A stretch of 64,000 nt of DNA from Posidonia oceanica (GCA_037176725.1 JAZBRS010000049.1:12170001-12234000), one strand, 5' to 3'; positions 1 to 12,259 are shown, counted from the stretch's first letter. The notes: generated by a model from the letters alone, not told the origin. A program made the numbers and translations.

Positions 1-485
1 TCACCTAGGAAACGGGTAACAAATCCTCGGAGCCACAGCTCGTCTCCGAGTTCAGCATGCTTTTCCATAGTATCATCAAAATATGCTAGGCGAAGTAGGG
101 GCGTGGGCCCGCTGGTGCAAATCAGTCTTTGCTGGCAACTTCGGGTACAGAGCCCAGTCAGCTGTTTCAGGACCGCAATGTATCCGTCACGCCTCATGAA
201 GATGGGCGGCCCCAAGATCTTGGAAAAGCCACAGATCCGGCGCATTTCCTCCAGTGTAGGTGTCAGTTCAGCTCTGCCAAAACGGAAGACATGGTGTGCC
301 GGTTTCCAGAACCTTGCAGCGACGCACAGAAGATGGCGGCTCACTTCTACATCAGCAGTCTTCAACAGTTTGGTTGGAATGCCCCATAGGCGCAGCTTCT
401 CGCAATCATCTTTGGTAAGCTTGCCGACCCACTCTCGCAGGATCTCAGAACAGTGTGCCGGGGTCACTAGAGTGGGGAAACCCAT
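1..485 (-). CDS. Additional ORF of element A, PMD/DUF7745-like protein (partial)
   Basis: The ATG is at 485-483 and the frame stays open for 161 codons to the window edge. The protein contains an FWKP...H.F.F motif followed by a ELTPTLEE motif, the signature seen in plant-mobile-domain and DUF7745-type proteins (FW.P..H.F.....E..PTLEE). The same protein is encoded by element B at 24056-25255, where it continues for about 240 further residues, so roughly 60 percent of this copy is missing from the window. It lies downstream of integrase on the sense strand of the element. Unlike the gag-pol of A it shows no stop in the visible part. The function of such retrotransposon-borne proteins is not established. 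The family call is from motif recognition only. Confidence 0.6.
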   Translation of the reverse strand, partial: MGFPTLVTPAHCSEILREWVGKLTKDDCEKLRLWGIPTKLLKTADVEVSRHLLCVAARFWKPAHHVFRFGRAELTPTLEEMRRICGFSKILGPPIFMRRDGYIAVLKQLTGLCTRSCQQRLICTSGPTPLLRLAYFDDTMEKHAELGDELWLRGFVTRFLG

Positions 486-1847
486 TGCGCAGACTGCAGA
501 ATGTAGGCAGACGGCTGTCGCAAAATCTTCAGGTACCTGTTACCAAGACTGTGAATTATTAGATCTCATATAGGCACATAATTACTGATTGAAAGCAGAC
601 TCTGAAGCTGGTAAAACAGTTCAACACATCCAACAGTAAACATTCAGATCATGGCAACTAAACACATATAAGCAAAGGAATTCTGTTGGCGCGGGGCGGG
701 GACCGACAAGAGTTCTGGGTCATCGCAGCCTGATGATGCCGACGCGTGCTGAGTAGGAGTACTGTCTCAGTGCCAAAGCAAGCCTTGCAAAGCGGAATGA
801 TCAAAGGGAGGGGAGATGATTGGAGATGCAGATGTATGCATGATTTTTGATTGGTGTAGTTTGCCCTCAGCATCGGGAGTGCTTTGGTGCCTGCTGCACC
901 GGAAGGGAGCGGTCCTTGACTCACTGGACTCTACTCAGACTCTTAACTTGTTGGTGGCACTCCAGGAAAGGGTGTTGGTGATGTTTGGTGGTGGTGTAGA
1001 GAGGACGGGCTCCATGCCAAACTCTCAAGGACTTACACTCACTCCTACCTTTTCCCTCTTTTTTTATGTAGGTGTGCAGGGCTCTCCTCATTCCTATTTT
1101 GGAAATAAGGAGGACCTGGCCCGAACTTTGACTCTTCTCTGGGGTAGGTGAAAGGTGCGGGATTACTTTGCCTGCCTTCATTTTTGGAGTTGACTTTGTT
1201 CCTCTCCTTTTCCTTTTCTATCATTCTCTTTTTTTCTTTTCTATCATTCTCTTTTTTTGTTGTTTTTCTTTCTTTTCTTTTTTTTTATCATTCTTTTTTT
1301 CCTTTTTTTTTCTTTTTTTTTTCAGGCTTGCAGGTCTTTGCTATCCCTACCCTAGACGAAATGGGTGTCTGACTTCTGAGCCGTGGGGTTAGGGCCATTT
1401 GGGTACTGACTTTTGGCTTTCTCTTTCTTTCCTTTCTTATACATCCGGGCATAGATATGTGTTCCTTTCTGGCTAAAGCCTAGCATCTTTCTAGGAGTGT
1501 AAGTCCCTAGGTGTTTGGGCATTTCGCCCGTGCTCGCTGAGTAGTGGCTCCCTCACTAGCTAAGACATCTAAGTAGTGTCAGGTGAGGTCGGGAGACTCC
1601 TTTCGGAGCAGGCAAGCACTTCCGATTTTCATCACCGGGCAATATGCAATGCATGATTTGAGAGGATGACGATGATGATTATAAAAGGAGATGAGAGAAG
1701 GAATGTACGGGAATGCAGTGATGAAAAAAAATGCAGAAGATAGGATAAAGTAATGTATGAGGGAGATAAGGCGAAAAGAGGAACAGAAACATGCAAGTGA
1801 TGGGAGTACGAAAGGTGGGACGAAGGATCCGCAATGGTTGCTCCCAG
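486..1847 (-). other. Element A spacer between integrase and additional ORF
   Basis: No convincing coding sequence. On the plus strand 1195-1322 is almost pure pyrimidine (T-runs with C), which is a polypurine stretch on the sense strand of the element. The part 1560-1700 is closely related to the equivalent place in element B (22760-22880): both contain an ATGCATTGCAT box, a GCCCGGTGATGAAAA box and a CTTGCCTGCTC box in the same order, so this spacer is conserved between two diverged copies and may hold a signal such as an internal purine tract or a splice acceptor for the additional ORF. Confidence 0.5.
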
Positions 1848-3683
1848 CTACTGATAGTACTTCTTGAGGTAGCACAAGTTGACCGACTCGGACTACTCGA
1901 CCTGGTCCATGTCCTCAAGAGTTACCACGCCACCTGAGAAGACCTGCTTAACCACGAAGGGCCTACGCCAGTTAGGTCGGAATTTGCCTCGACCGTCGGG
2001 TAAATGAATGGCACGCAGAACGAGATCCCCTGGTTGGAAGCTTCTGGGCCAGACTTTCTTCAGGAACGCTCTGGCCATTCGTTTCTGGTAACAATGAGCA
2101 TTATGCATAGCTTGTAGTTTGTGCTCATCAATCAGATTCAGTTGGACGCAGCGGTCTTCGACCCATTCTGTCTCTTCCAACTCAACTTCTCGTAGGATCC
2201 GTAGTGAGGGGATCTCTACTTCGACGGGTAATATCGCTTCCATGTCGTACACCAGAGAGTACGGGGTGGTTCCTATCGAGGTCCGGATTGATGTCCTGTA
2301 CGCCCAGAGCGCGTACGAGAGCTTATCATGCCAATCCTTGTGGGTTTCTGCCATCTTCTTCATGATTTTGATAATGTTTTTGTTAGCAGACTCCACTGCT
2401 CCATTCAACTGTGGCCGATAAGGCGAGGACCTGTGGTGCTTGATCTTGAGACTCTGCAAGTACTCCTCAGTTCTTTTGGCAATGAAGTTTGTGCCATTAT
2501 CGGAGATAATGGAGTGCGAGACCCCGTATCGGGCAACGATACTGTTCCTGATAAACTTTTTTGTTGCCATCGCGGTGACTGTCTTATAAGAGGCTGCTTC
2601 CACCCACTTAGTGAAGTAGTCAATCGCTACCATGATGAAGCGATGGTCGTTTGAAGCAGTGGGGTGTATTGCGCCAATGACGTCGATCCCCCAGGTGGAG
2701 AAAGGCCATGGCGAGGACATGTTATGCAGCTGATGAGGGGGAGCCTTGATGAAGTTACCATGGACCTGACAGTTGTGGCATTTACGCACGAACCGGCAGC
2801 AGTCCGCCTCCATGGTTTGCCAGAAATATCCTTGGAGCATGATCTTCTTGGCTAAGAGGATGCCGTTCATGTGCGGGCCACAGGTCCCTGCATGCACTTG
2901 AAGCATTAGCGTATCAGCCTCCGGCTTGTCTTGGCAGTGTAATAGCATCTGATTGTATGACCGTCTGTATAGCTGCCCAGCTCCTAATACATATTTTGAC
3001 GCCAGACGCGCCAAAGTTCTCTTATCTTCTGCAGTGGTGCCAGGCGGAAGGCTGTCGGATTCCAGGAATGCTTTAATGTCGTGATACCATGGCCGCTCTT
3101 CTATCGAATCTGCTTCCTCTACGTTCATGCAATGCGCGGGCTCCTCTATGTAGGTAACTGACACATCTACCATGCTGTCTTCTGGTATACAGAGCCAGGA
3201 TGCCAGGGTTGCTAGTGCGTTTGCATACGCATTCTTTGCTCTGTTCATGTATGTGAAATTGATGCTCCTGAACTCTTCTATTAGCCTCAGCAGGCATTCG
3301 TGATATGGCACAAGTTTCAGATCCTTTGTCTTCCAGTCGCCATTCACTTGAGAGATCATCAGCATGGCATCGCCGTGCACACGCAACTTCTGCGCCTTAT
3401 GCTCGAGGGCGACCTTCAAACCCAGGATGCACGCTTCATATTCTGCTTCATTATTTGTGCATGTGAAAGTCAACTTCCTCGCAAAAGGAATCATCTGCCC
3501 TTGGGGCGTGGTCAGCACTGTGCCTATGCCTCGACCCTTTTTGTTGACAGCGGCATCAAAGTACAGTTGCCATTGCTCTTGCTCCTCAGAGTCCTCCATT
3601 GCAAAGAGAATGTCCTCGTCAGGGAACTGCGTCTGGAGTGGCTGGTATTCAGGCAAAGGAAAATCAGCAAGGTGATCTGCCAT
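1848..3683 (-). pseudogene. pol: Element A pol 3' part: second RNase H and integrase
   Basis: One long open stretch (3683 to 1893), then a TAG at 1893 where element B has CAG, and 15 further codons to the natural stop at 1850-1848. The N-terminal third (from LYFDAAVNKKGRG) is a second RNase H-like domain with the acidic motifs NEAEYEACI and HGDAM, typical of the Tat lineage. Integrase follows: a zinc-binding H...H...C..C region around 2770-2900 (C-H-N-C pair), a DDE core with GID, SDNGT and the Glu of AVES all present, and a C-terminal segment ending in RGKFRPNW...PFVV. Integrase joins element cDNA to host DNA in the nucleus. The upstream frame is lost near 3680 by a one-base insertion relative to B. 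Confidence 0.88.
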
Positions 3684-4892
3684 AGCCTGGCCCTTTCATA
3701 GATCTCTGTGTGATGAAGGTGATGTCGTACTGAGATAACAACACTTGCCATTTGACACATCTGCCCACCAAAGCCAGCTTTTGGAAGAGAAACTTGATAG
3801 GATCATGCCGGCACAAGAGCTGAACTGGGTATGCCATCATATAATGCCTCAGTTTCTGTGCAGCCCAGACAAGGGGCAAGCAGGTCTTCTCCATTGTGCT
3901 GTACCTAGCCTCGCATTCATTAAACTTCTTGCTCAGGTAATAAATGGCGCGTTCCTTCCTACCAGATTCGTCGTGTTGGCCCAAGACGGCACCCTTGGAA
4001 TGCTGCGTGGTAGAAAGGTAGAGAAGCAAAGGTCTTCCTGGCGTGGGAGGAACCAGGACAGGAGGTTTGACCAGAAGTTGCTTGATTTTATCAAATGTGG
4101 CCTGGCACTCCTCGTTCCAGTCGATTTGTGCGTTCTTCTTCAGGAGTTTGAATATAGGCTCGCAGATGGGCGTAAGCTGTGCGATGAAGCGACTGATATA
4201 CTATAAACGCCCAAGTAGGCCTCGAACCTCCTTCTCGGTTCTAGGGGGTGGCATGTCCACGATGGCTTTTGCTTTCATCGGGTCCACTTCAATCCCCCTT
4301 TGGCTAACAATGTAGCCCAGAAGTTTGCCAGATGAAACCCCAAACACGCATTTACTGGGGTTAAGTCTCAGTCTGTATTTCCTCAATCGGTCAAAGAGCT
4401 TCTTCAGGCAAGCAAGGTGATCCTTAGGCTCTCTGGTCTTAGCAATCATGTCGTCTACATAGTCCTCCACTTCTTGGTGCATGAGGTCGTGAAAAAGTGT
4501 AGTCATGGCCATCTGATAGGTTGCGCCAGCATTCTTCAGCCCAAACGGCATAACCTGATAACAGAAGACCCCCCAGGGGGTGATGAATGAAGTCTTTTCC
4601 ATGTCTTCTTCTGCCATTTTGATCTGATTATAGCCGGAGAAGCCGTCCATGAAGGATAGCATCTTGTGGCCCGCAGTGTTGTCGACTAGGACGTCAATGT
4701 GAGGCAATGGGAAGTCGTCCTTGGGGCTCGCCTTGTTCAGGTCCCTGTAGTCGATACATATTCGGATCGGCCATCCTTCTTGGGCACTAGCACGATGTTC
4801 GCAAGCCACTCAGGGTAAAGGACGACCTTCAGAAAATTGACATCGAGCTGCTTCATTATCTCTTCCTTGATCATGAGCAGCCACTGTGGTCA
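3664..4892 (-). pseudogene. pol: Element A reverse transcriptase and RNase H
   Basis: RT copies element RNA into cDNA in cytoplasmic particles. The conserved run KASPKDDFPLPHID, the GFSGYNQIKM motif, the PFGLKNAGATYQ motif and the catalytic YVDD box (4461-4450) are all visible, followed by a Ty3-type RNase H with PLLLYLSTTQHS, the FNECEARYS motif and an ADHLA end. Breaks: TGA at 4892-4890 where B has CGA; a short deletion near 4765 shifting the frame just before the CIDYRDLN motif; TAG at 4203-4201 where B has CAA; and the frameshift near 3680. It continues the linker ORF upstream and runs into the second RNase H downstream. Confidence 0.9.
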
Positions 4893-6445
4893 CCATCTTC
4901 TCAGCTTCTGCTTTACTGGCTTGGCATCTGGTTTCAAGGGCAAGTTATGGACTACTATTTCGACATCGAGGCCAACCATATCTTCATAAGTCCAGGCGAA
5001 GACATCCGCATACTCTTTCAGGAATGCAATGAACTCTATTCTGGCCTGGGGCGATAGTAGGGCGCTGATGCGAACTTCTTTGGTTTCTTCGGGTGTGCCG
5101 AGGTTAACAACCTCCGTTTCTACTTCAACATGCAGGTTGGGGCCTTCTGGATCGTCGTCATAGGGCCGGAACTTAGGCCATGGTTCATCATTCTCATCCT
5201 CGCCTGTATTATCTTCTTCTCCGTATGCAACAAGTTCTGAGAGGATCTCCTTTTGGAAGGTAGGGTTTGTTATATCAAAGGAGTGTAGATGTTCTGCTTC
5301 TTGGCCCTGGTGACACCTCAGGATGGTCACACCTACTCGAGTGTTTCTGTATCCTCGGCGTGCGACCTCTGTCCTGGTGACTTCCCCTGTCTGTTCCACT
5401 ATTGATGACACTGCTGCATGCTCTGCTGATACTACTGAAGGCCTTGCTGATTCTGCGACTGATATTGCTGATGGCCCTACTACTGAGACTGCTGACAACT
5501 CTGTTACTGATTCTGCTTTCTGCTCTGTTACTGCTGTTGCGTGATCTGCTGGTGCTTCCTTTTCTGAGTCTGCAAATATGCTTGTGGAGGGTACGTCGGA
5601 CTGGCGGCTGACCTGGGTACTGCCACTCGCTACCCTGCCCAAGCGAGGCATGTGCTGCACGAGCCACCTAGACCCACTTTCTGGTTGAAGGGTAATGAGC
5701 TTGTCTGGTCTAGGGGAGTCCAGTATTACTGAATCTTCTTCCAAGACCATGATGGAGGCGTGGTCTTCTCGTAGAGGAGGGTCCGTAACCACGGCTTTTC
5801 CTTTCCTTTCTGCGGCTTGGTGCTGTGCCAGATCTTCTGCTATCGACTCGAGTTGTTCTTGATAAAGTAGCTCCAAATCAGACATCCATGAATCGACCTG
5901 GGCTTCTATCGCCCCTCCTTCCTCCTCATCTGAGGGTGAGTCAACGTAGTATGCGCTGGGGGCCTGCGGCACTGGCTCGGCTGCAAGATGGATCGCTGTC
6001 TTTGGTATTTGCATGGTCTGGCTCACGGGCGCACCTGATAGCGATAGCCTCGGCATGGGAGATCCAGACAGGCAGGTGAGCGGGGCCACAGATGGGTATG
6101 CTGCTAGAGTCACTGTTGCAGTTAGAGGGTAGGCAGAGGTGCTCTTCTGAGGGCTCAAGGGCCAGGAGACTATGATGCTCAGCTGGTCCTCTGCGACTGG
6201 TGGTGACGGTGAGAGTGCGGCCTCCGACGCCATAGGGTCTTGCCATGAGAGTTGCTGCTCTGCGGCAGGAAAATGTGTGACTGACTGAGCCGACGGCATT
6301 GCTTGAGATGTGGCTACTGAAAAGGGCTGAGTTACGTTGCTGACTGAACTCAGTGGTTGACCCTCCTGAGAGGGTGACAGTTGTACCGATGCGACAGCAG
6401 TTGCAAGCGGACTGACTAACTGCGCCTGAGTTGGTGTCTTTGAAC
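4890..6445 (-). pseudogene. pol: Element A protease-RT linker and RT N-terminus
   Basis: A 469-codon open stretch (6299 to 4890) with an upstream extension in the same frame that is separated from the preceding protease frame by a frameshift near 6460-6480. It is acidic and rich in Ser, Ala and Glu, with a low-complexity AES/SAS tract made of simple trinucleotide repeats near 5390-5560. It ends with the standard pre-RT block FAWTYEDMVGLD...PVKQKLRRW. The matching region in element B (17770-19473) aligns throughout. Functionally it joins protease to RT in the polyprotein; an Ogre-type intron has been described in this part of related elements, but I cannot show one here. Confidence 0.75.
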
Positions 6446-8359
6446 TCAGAGCGGCTTGAGCTGGTACTGTGATGCTGACAAGACTGCAGGAAAATCAGAG
6501 ACTGTCAAGTCTGCCAAAGATTCTGCCAAATCTGCTGCTTTAGGATCAGTGGAAGGAAGGGCCAGACAAACCGACCAAGGTGCTGTTGAGCTGGGCTGGC
6601 TTTCGCTGCAGGTCCGGGCTGCCCCTGCTGTGCCAGACTGTTCCTCATCCGAGTAGTAGTCCTCAATGCAGACCCAGTCTTCTCCCGGTGACGGAGAGCT
6701 TTGGCATGGCTCCGACTGCACTATGGCTTGAACGGCGCTTGAACCTAGGATACCCACACTTGTGAAGTTAGCGAGGTTCCAGGGTATGATCATTCTTCGA
6801 TTCTTCGCTTGCGGGCACTTACTTTCATCAGCTTGTGGGTCGTATCCAAGACCCTCATTGTCTCTTCGCTCTTCCACCACGATCGGCTTAGCGATTCCCT
6901 GGCCGTATCGCCCAAGCGGCGTCCCCTTGACGTAGCCCCACCCGTGATAGACGTTCTCGACCATTTGAAAAGGGTTGTTGTAAACGGCCAAGGAGTTGAC
7001 ACGTTCAAGAATTGGTAAAAAGTTAACCGGCTCGCATCGATTAACGCGGTATAAAGCGTTCGAGAGTTCAGGGTCAAAAGGGACAGTCCGCGAAGAGACA
7101 GAGGAAATCGCCTCGATCTGCTCCTTCTCAAAATTCTCTGCCATGACAACAATGACATCGTCACCTCGGCAGAACTTGATCATGCGATGGAGGGTCGAGG
7201 GGATAACCTGATGCTTGTGGAGCTAAGGGCGCCCAAGCAGAAAGTTGAAGTTAGGCTCCAAGTCGACGATGTAGAATTCCACATCGAATGTGACCGGACC
7301 AATGATAAGAGGAATAACCAAAATCCCTAGAGCGTCATGGTGGGTATTATCGAAAGCTGTCATTCCCTTTACAGCCGGCGTAATGTCCTCGGCCTTGAAT
7401 CCGAGCTTAGTTGCTGTTCGCAAGGGACAGACGTTAAGGCCTGACCCATTATCGACCAGCGCAAGGGGAATGCGAAAGTTCTTGAATTGTACCGTGACGA
7501 ACAAGGGTTGGTTATGATTAATCCCCACCGGAGGCAACTCATCACTCGTGAAAGTGATGACCTGGGGTTCTACAATCATTCCAACCATGCTTTCCAAGGT
7601 GGCAGGTTCTATGGTTTGGGACACATGGGTAGCTTGGAACACGCGAAGAAAAGCCTCACGGTGTTCGGCAGAAGTGTGTATCAGGTCCCAAATGGATATG
7701 TCGGCTTTAACCTTTTTGAGTTGGGAAGTAATGTCAGCCTTGGGCTGGCCCTTCTTGGCGGCAGGGAGTGTGGCTTTGGGGACAGGTTCAGCTATGGTGG
7801 ATTCAAGAGGTTGGGCTGGAGGTGGTAGGGTTGTAGGCTGGCCTAAGGGAAGAGGTGTCGCAGGTTCTGGATGACTAGGTCTAGCCACTGGTGCTGGGGG
7901 TTTGTAGACCCTCCCCGATCGCGTCACTTCCGCACACATTTCTGTGGCGTAGCTGTAAGGTACGCGATGGGTATCCCGAGTTAGGTTAATAACCACGGGA
8001 GCGCGTGCAGCGAGCACAAGAGGAGCTACAGGGGTGCCTATTGGTTGAGGAGGGTATGGATAAGGGGATTGCTGGGAAGGCAAACGGGGTGGGGATTGAG
8101 GTCTTGCTAACAAGTGCACAGGAGACCCTAGCTGAGGTCTGGCTAGGAGATGTATTGGGGATACTGGCTGTGGGTTACCTAGCAGGTGTACTGGAGCTTG
8201 GGCCCGAGAAAGCATGGCGGCTGGTGCAGAAGAACGCTCCAGCCTGGTGCGCGGTCGGATCATATGAACGCCCGACTCGGAGCCGACGACAGCAGCAAGA
8301 TAAAGAGAGACCGGAAAGGGAGTAGAAACATCATGGATAAGCTCAGAAGGATCTACCAT
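6446..8359 (-). pseudogene. pol: Element A protease domain and G-patch-like segment
   Basis: The retropepsin-like core is in the segment 8359-7223. The catalytic loop reads VDNGSG (7453-7442), so Asp is kept but the usual Thr of DTG is Asn. A GRP-W-LHKH box closes the domain; its Trp is replaced by TAG (7225-7223) whereas C has TGG. Past this stop, 7183-6446 contains a G-patch-like stretch (GQGI.KP.....R....GLGY) and the block WVCIEDYYSDEE. G-patch motifs after protease are known in several plant Ty3/gypsy groups. The frame is shifted relative to gag near 8355. The C-terminus matches the point at which elements B and C are interrupted. Confidence 0.8.
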
Positions 8360-10600
8360 AGATGTGGGGGATCCAGAAGGAAAAGAGAATGGACTCCTGA
8401 GGTCCCTGCGCCTCCTGAATAGGAGTGCTCCGACAGGGGCTGGCGAACAATATTAGCTGGGGTAGATGCTGATGCAGATGCATGAGATGGTGTAGAAGTG
8501 GACGTCTCGTGCGTGTCGATCACAATCGTTCCCGATTCGATCAAATCCTGGATAGCATTCTGGAGAGTGAAGCAATTATCAGTTGAATGCCCGACGCTTC
8601 GATGGAAATCGCAGAAAAGGTTCGCCTTAAACCAATGCGGTAGTGGGTTTGGTGGCGAGCGAACCTCCGGAAACTTCAGGAGCGACACAACCTTCGGGAG
8701 GACGGCGGTGAGCGGTTCCACCAGTGGGGAAAACTTCCGCTTCTCAATAGGTGGCCGTCTCGACCTCTGGAATTGTCCTTATTGAACCGGTACAGCAGGA
8801 TAGACCGGTTGAGCAGTGGTAGTGATTTGTGGTGTGGGGTGTGTCCTAGGTGCAGGTGCGTAATAGATTTGAGGAGGGGCAGTCCGGGACGCCAGACGAA
8901 CAGGTGCAGCAGGGGAATCGACGTATGCAACAACGGGCTTCGGCGGATCCTTCCTCTTGGGACGATTGTTGTTGTTGATGGCGCTGCTGCTGCTACTGTT
9001 ATTGCTGGCGGGGGCCTGCCTGGCAAGCACAGAGAGTGTAGGGAAGTTGCCACTCCGCAGCGAACTCTCTACGCGAGTGCCAGCTCGGATCAATGCAGTG
9101 AAGGTTGTGACAGGTTGGATGCTAAGCAAAGCTCCGGTGGACGGCTATGCCCATTTTATAATGATCTCGATATACTCCTCGTCAGAGGGCCTATCTCGAA
9201 CTTGCGAAGCAAGGGCACGCCAGCGGCCGACGTACTCCCTGAACGGCTCGCCCGGATTCTGCTTGGTTGCGATTAGGTCTGCGCGCTTTGGGACCAGATC
9301 GAGGTTGAAGGAATACTGTTCGAAGAACGCCTGGCTTAGGTCGTTCCATGTCCTGATTGCAGACATGTCAAGTGAGGTGAACCACTTGAGAGCTGGACCA
9401 GACAAACTCTTTTGGAACAGGCGGATTAGCAACCTCTCGTCAGCCTGAAGCTGGGCGAGATCACCGCAGTACGCCTTCAGATGGGCTATAGGGCAGCCCC
9501 TACCATCATACTTCTCAAAGTCTAGGATTTTGAACTTTGGAGGGAGTACCGCCTCTGGGAAACAGCAGAGGTCTCGGAACTGGTAGGTCTGGTGGTCTGT
9601 GCCCTGCATTAGACGCAGTGCTTTCTCCAGAACATCCATCCGGTTGTTGATGGGGTCTGGAATGGCTGCCACAGGTGATGGGGCAGCAGGGGCAGGGACC
9701 ACGTATGCCAATTGGGTCGCACCAAGGTGCTCCTCCGGATCTACCATCACATCACCTGGTGACGCAAGGTGATGGCCGGCATACCCGTGCTGTGGTGGAG
9801 TGCAAGGGGGATGCATGTGGAATTCTGAACCTGATGCAAGGGGGAGGATAGATGGTATGCTGTGCGGTGGGTGCAGAATGCTGGAGCAACAGCGGCCGCA
9901 CCGGTGCGGTGTCGGGGGGCGGGCCTGTGAGATACTGTGCTCCTACCAGTCCGAATGACTAGCCACCAGGTGGCGGAGGTGCATGCTGTGTGTGGTGCGG
10001 TGCAGATGCAAGAGGCGGGATACGTGCCCCCATCGTCGGAACTGTGAGCAGTTGAGACGACGGTCTAGGCGGAAGTGTAGAGTGCAATGCATGATGTGCG
10101 AGAGCAGGCCGCACAGGAACCTCAGGACCAACTGGAAAGGAAGAAGGGCAGACTGATAGAGCCATACCCTACAGTCGCTGGATAGTGTCTATCAGATGCT
10201 GGTACTGCTCTTCAGGTGTTCCATCGATGGGAACACTGAATTGCAGTGCCGGCGAGGGGCCAGAGGCAAGAGATCCGGACTGTCCAGGAGATTGAAGTCC
10301 TAATGCAAGAGTCGCCGCAGCGGCAGAAGGGGTGTCAAAAGCGACAAATCCCTGAGAAGGTGGGGTCAGAGGCGCCTCCGGGATGCAAGTAGTGGTCATC
10401 AAGATGGACTCGGCGACCGGATCAAGAGGAGCGAGTGTCTGCCACTGTCCCATAGCAAACTGGGGTGCCCCAGATGACAGAGAGGGAAATCCTGGCGTCA
10501 CAAGGGGCACAGAGGGGTTAGAAACAGGAGTCGGAGGGGCCAGAGCGGAAACCACCTCTGAGGCAAGGGTAAGCGGGGGTTCGACGGTACGCTGGGCCAT
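8353..10600 (-). pseudogene. gag: Element A gag
   Basis: The chosen ATG (10600-10598, MAQRT) matches the ATG of element C at 40334 (MTQRA). The N-terminal 250 residues are Pro/Ala/Ser-rich. A retrotransposon gag (capsid) domain lies at about 9640-9200, with FRDLCCF, ALKWFTSLD and EPFREYVGRW blocks. A compact zinc-knuckle variant C-x2-H-x4-H-x4-C (CDFHRSVGHSTDNC, about 8613-8572) lies near the C-terminus. Gag forms the virus-like particle and packages RNA. Stops at 10171-10169, 9961-9959, 9147-9145 and 8781-8779 each correspond to CAG or CAA in element C, and there is a frameshift between 9959 and 9816. Confidence 0.85.
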
Positions 10601-11884
10601 TGCTGACCGAGAGCGAGTCAAAACGGGGCTGCGACGAGTGAAGAACGGACGGGCTCTACGAGGAGCTATGCTCGCAAAGGCGAATAGCTCAGAAGGAGAT
10701 GGTCAAGCACAGGTGTCTCAGCAGAGGTGTCAGCAAGAGGGGGAACCCGAGCTCCAGCTAGGGAATTCGCTTACTGAACTCTGTTAAGGACACAACAGAA
10801 AACCGGGATTAGGAACAGAAAATGAAATGCAAATGCATTAAGTCGTGGCATGCATGACATGTATGCTTTCTAGCATGCTCTCTCTCACCAATCTAGTGTT
10901 TCCTAGCAGGTAGTCTACTCCAGATATCCACAAGTATACGGGTCACCGACTCAGGTCAGAAAAGTAGGTCCCCTGTCTAACTCCCGGCCCAAAGCTCGGG
11001 TAATAACAGGGTGGTGCGTTGGTGGCCTCAACCTCGCCTAAGCGTAGGAAGTACCCTCCACTAGCACCGACACGACCCTTGACAAGGGGGGACAGACGGA
11101 CCGACTCACACCATGCCAAAGCATCGAAGTGAGAGGCTGGAACCATCCTTCGCAGACTGATAGGTGGACTCAGATGAGAAGATGCATGCCCTATATGATG
11201 CTTCATGCAAATGATTAAAGTCTTTTATCTTGCGTATTTTATTAACTCCAGGAGGGTGCAGGTGTGTTGATGGCTCTAGTTAACCCTAGATCTTATTTTT
11301 ACTTGCTATTTTTAATTAACCATAGGAAAAAGCAATCAGTCTCTACTATCCTAGGCATGGCATGTGCAAAAGGGAAGAAAATCAACCAAATATGGCAGGC
11401 AACAACATACAACAGAGCAAAAGGCAAGTGCATGGCATGTGCGAGTGTCCATGAGCATGATAGTGAAGGGAAAGCATTCATCATGTCAAAAGGCATATAT
11501 ACAGAGCATGTGTGTGCGTAGTGACATAGCAAATGTGTAAAAGAAAGCATTCATCATTCAAAAGGCTTGCATTGTGCGGGAAATAAAGCAATAATAGGTA
11601 AAAGAGATAAAGAAAGTAAAAACAGGCAAGCTGTAAAGCAAACAAGAGCATAGGCAAGGAAATAAACGAGCAAACAAGCAACAGAGGCAAAGCAAGGCAA
11701 AACGGAGTGCAAACCGAGGCAAAGGGGGTGCAAAGCCAAAGCTGAGTAGCCACGGGGCGACTTGCCAGGAGTTTGCACAGGAAAACGAGCAAAACAGGCA
11801 AAGGAAACACAAAGGCAAACAAAGAAGGCAAATCCCAAGCAGAATGCGAGCGAGCCAAAGCGAAAGCGAAAGCCGGAGTCTAGT
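10601..11884 (-). other. Element A 5' leader (untranslated)
   Basis: Between primer site and gag. No ORF is supported. A block of about 290 bp (11225 to 10935) is strikingly similar to the leader of element C (39711-39975), including the boxes GCATGAAGCATCATATAGGG and CTTGTCA-GGGTCG-GTCGGTG. Just downstream is a conserved small stem-loop (10878-10861). Conservation of a leader between elements whose genes are decayed suggests RNA function such as packaging or dimerisation, which is inference. The PBS-proximal half (11880-11250) is A/G-rich on the plus strand and less conserved. Confidence 0.6.
10861..10878 (-). other. Conserved leader stem-loop, element A
   Basis: On the minus strand ATGCT-AGAA-AGCAT forms a five-pair stem with a four-base loop inside GCATGCTAGAAAGCATAC. 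Element C has the same stem with loop AGAG at 40049-40066. Candidate packaging or dimer-initiation hairpin. Confidence 0.4.
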
Positions 11885-11903
11885 ATCCCCAGCGGAGTCG
11901 CCA
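11885..11903 (-). other. Primer-binding site, tRNA-Arg type (element A)
   Basis: The minus strand reads TGGCGACTCCGCTGGGGAT, complementary over 19 bases to the 3' end of a plant tRNA-Arg (acceptor stem CGGAGTC, then G-CCA) as I recall it. It starts one base after the LTR end, which is the expected place. tRNA-Arg priming is typical of Ogre/Tat elements. Confidence 0.85.
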
Positions 11904-12259
11904 CTGTAGTAATCCCGGTGTTCAGATCGTCCATGCACATTGCCAAAGCTCGCGTGCACCGATCAGAATCAGGCTCACTATTAGCGGTTATGTCCGAAAA
12001 GGAAGACTTAACTCGAAAACATTTAAAAAAAGGGAAAAGGGGAAGAAAAGAAGAAGGTAAGACAAAATCGGAGTTGCCACCAAGTCTATTAGATCAGGAG
12101 ACAAGGAAAACCGGGGAAATGCGTGAATAATCACGCAAAACCAAGCAAAAGATGCAATGCAAGGCGATGCAAAAGAAATGAGATGCAAATGAATGCAAAT
12201 GATGTGACTCGTGCCTAGGATAAGGGCAATATGGTCATTACGGGCCAAGAGAGAGGGCA

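Noticed and set aside
1148..1392. Phe/Ser/Leu-rich small ORFs resembling membrane peptides
   Set aside because: Low-complexity T/C tract; polypurine on the sense strand of element A.
5275..5667. ORFs opposite the linker of A (and 18681-18986 opposite or out of frame in B)
   Set aside because: Shadows of the Ser/Ala-rich pol linker; no independent conservation.
11885..11903. tRNA gene fragment
   Set aside because: Only the 3' complement of a tRNA is present, adjacent to an LTR end, as expected of a primer-binding site.
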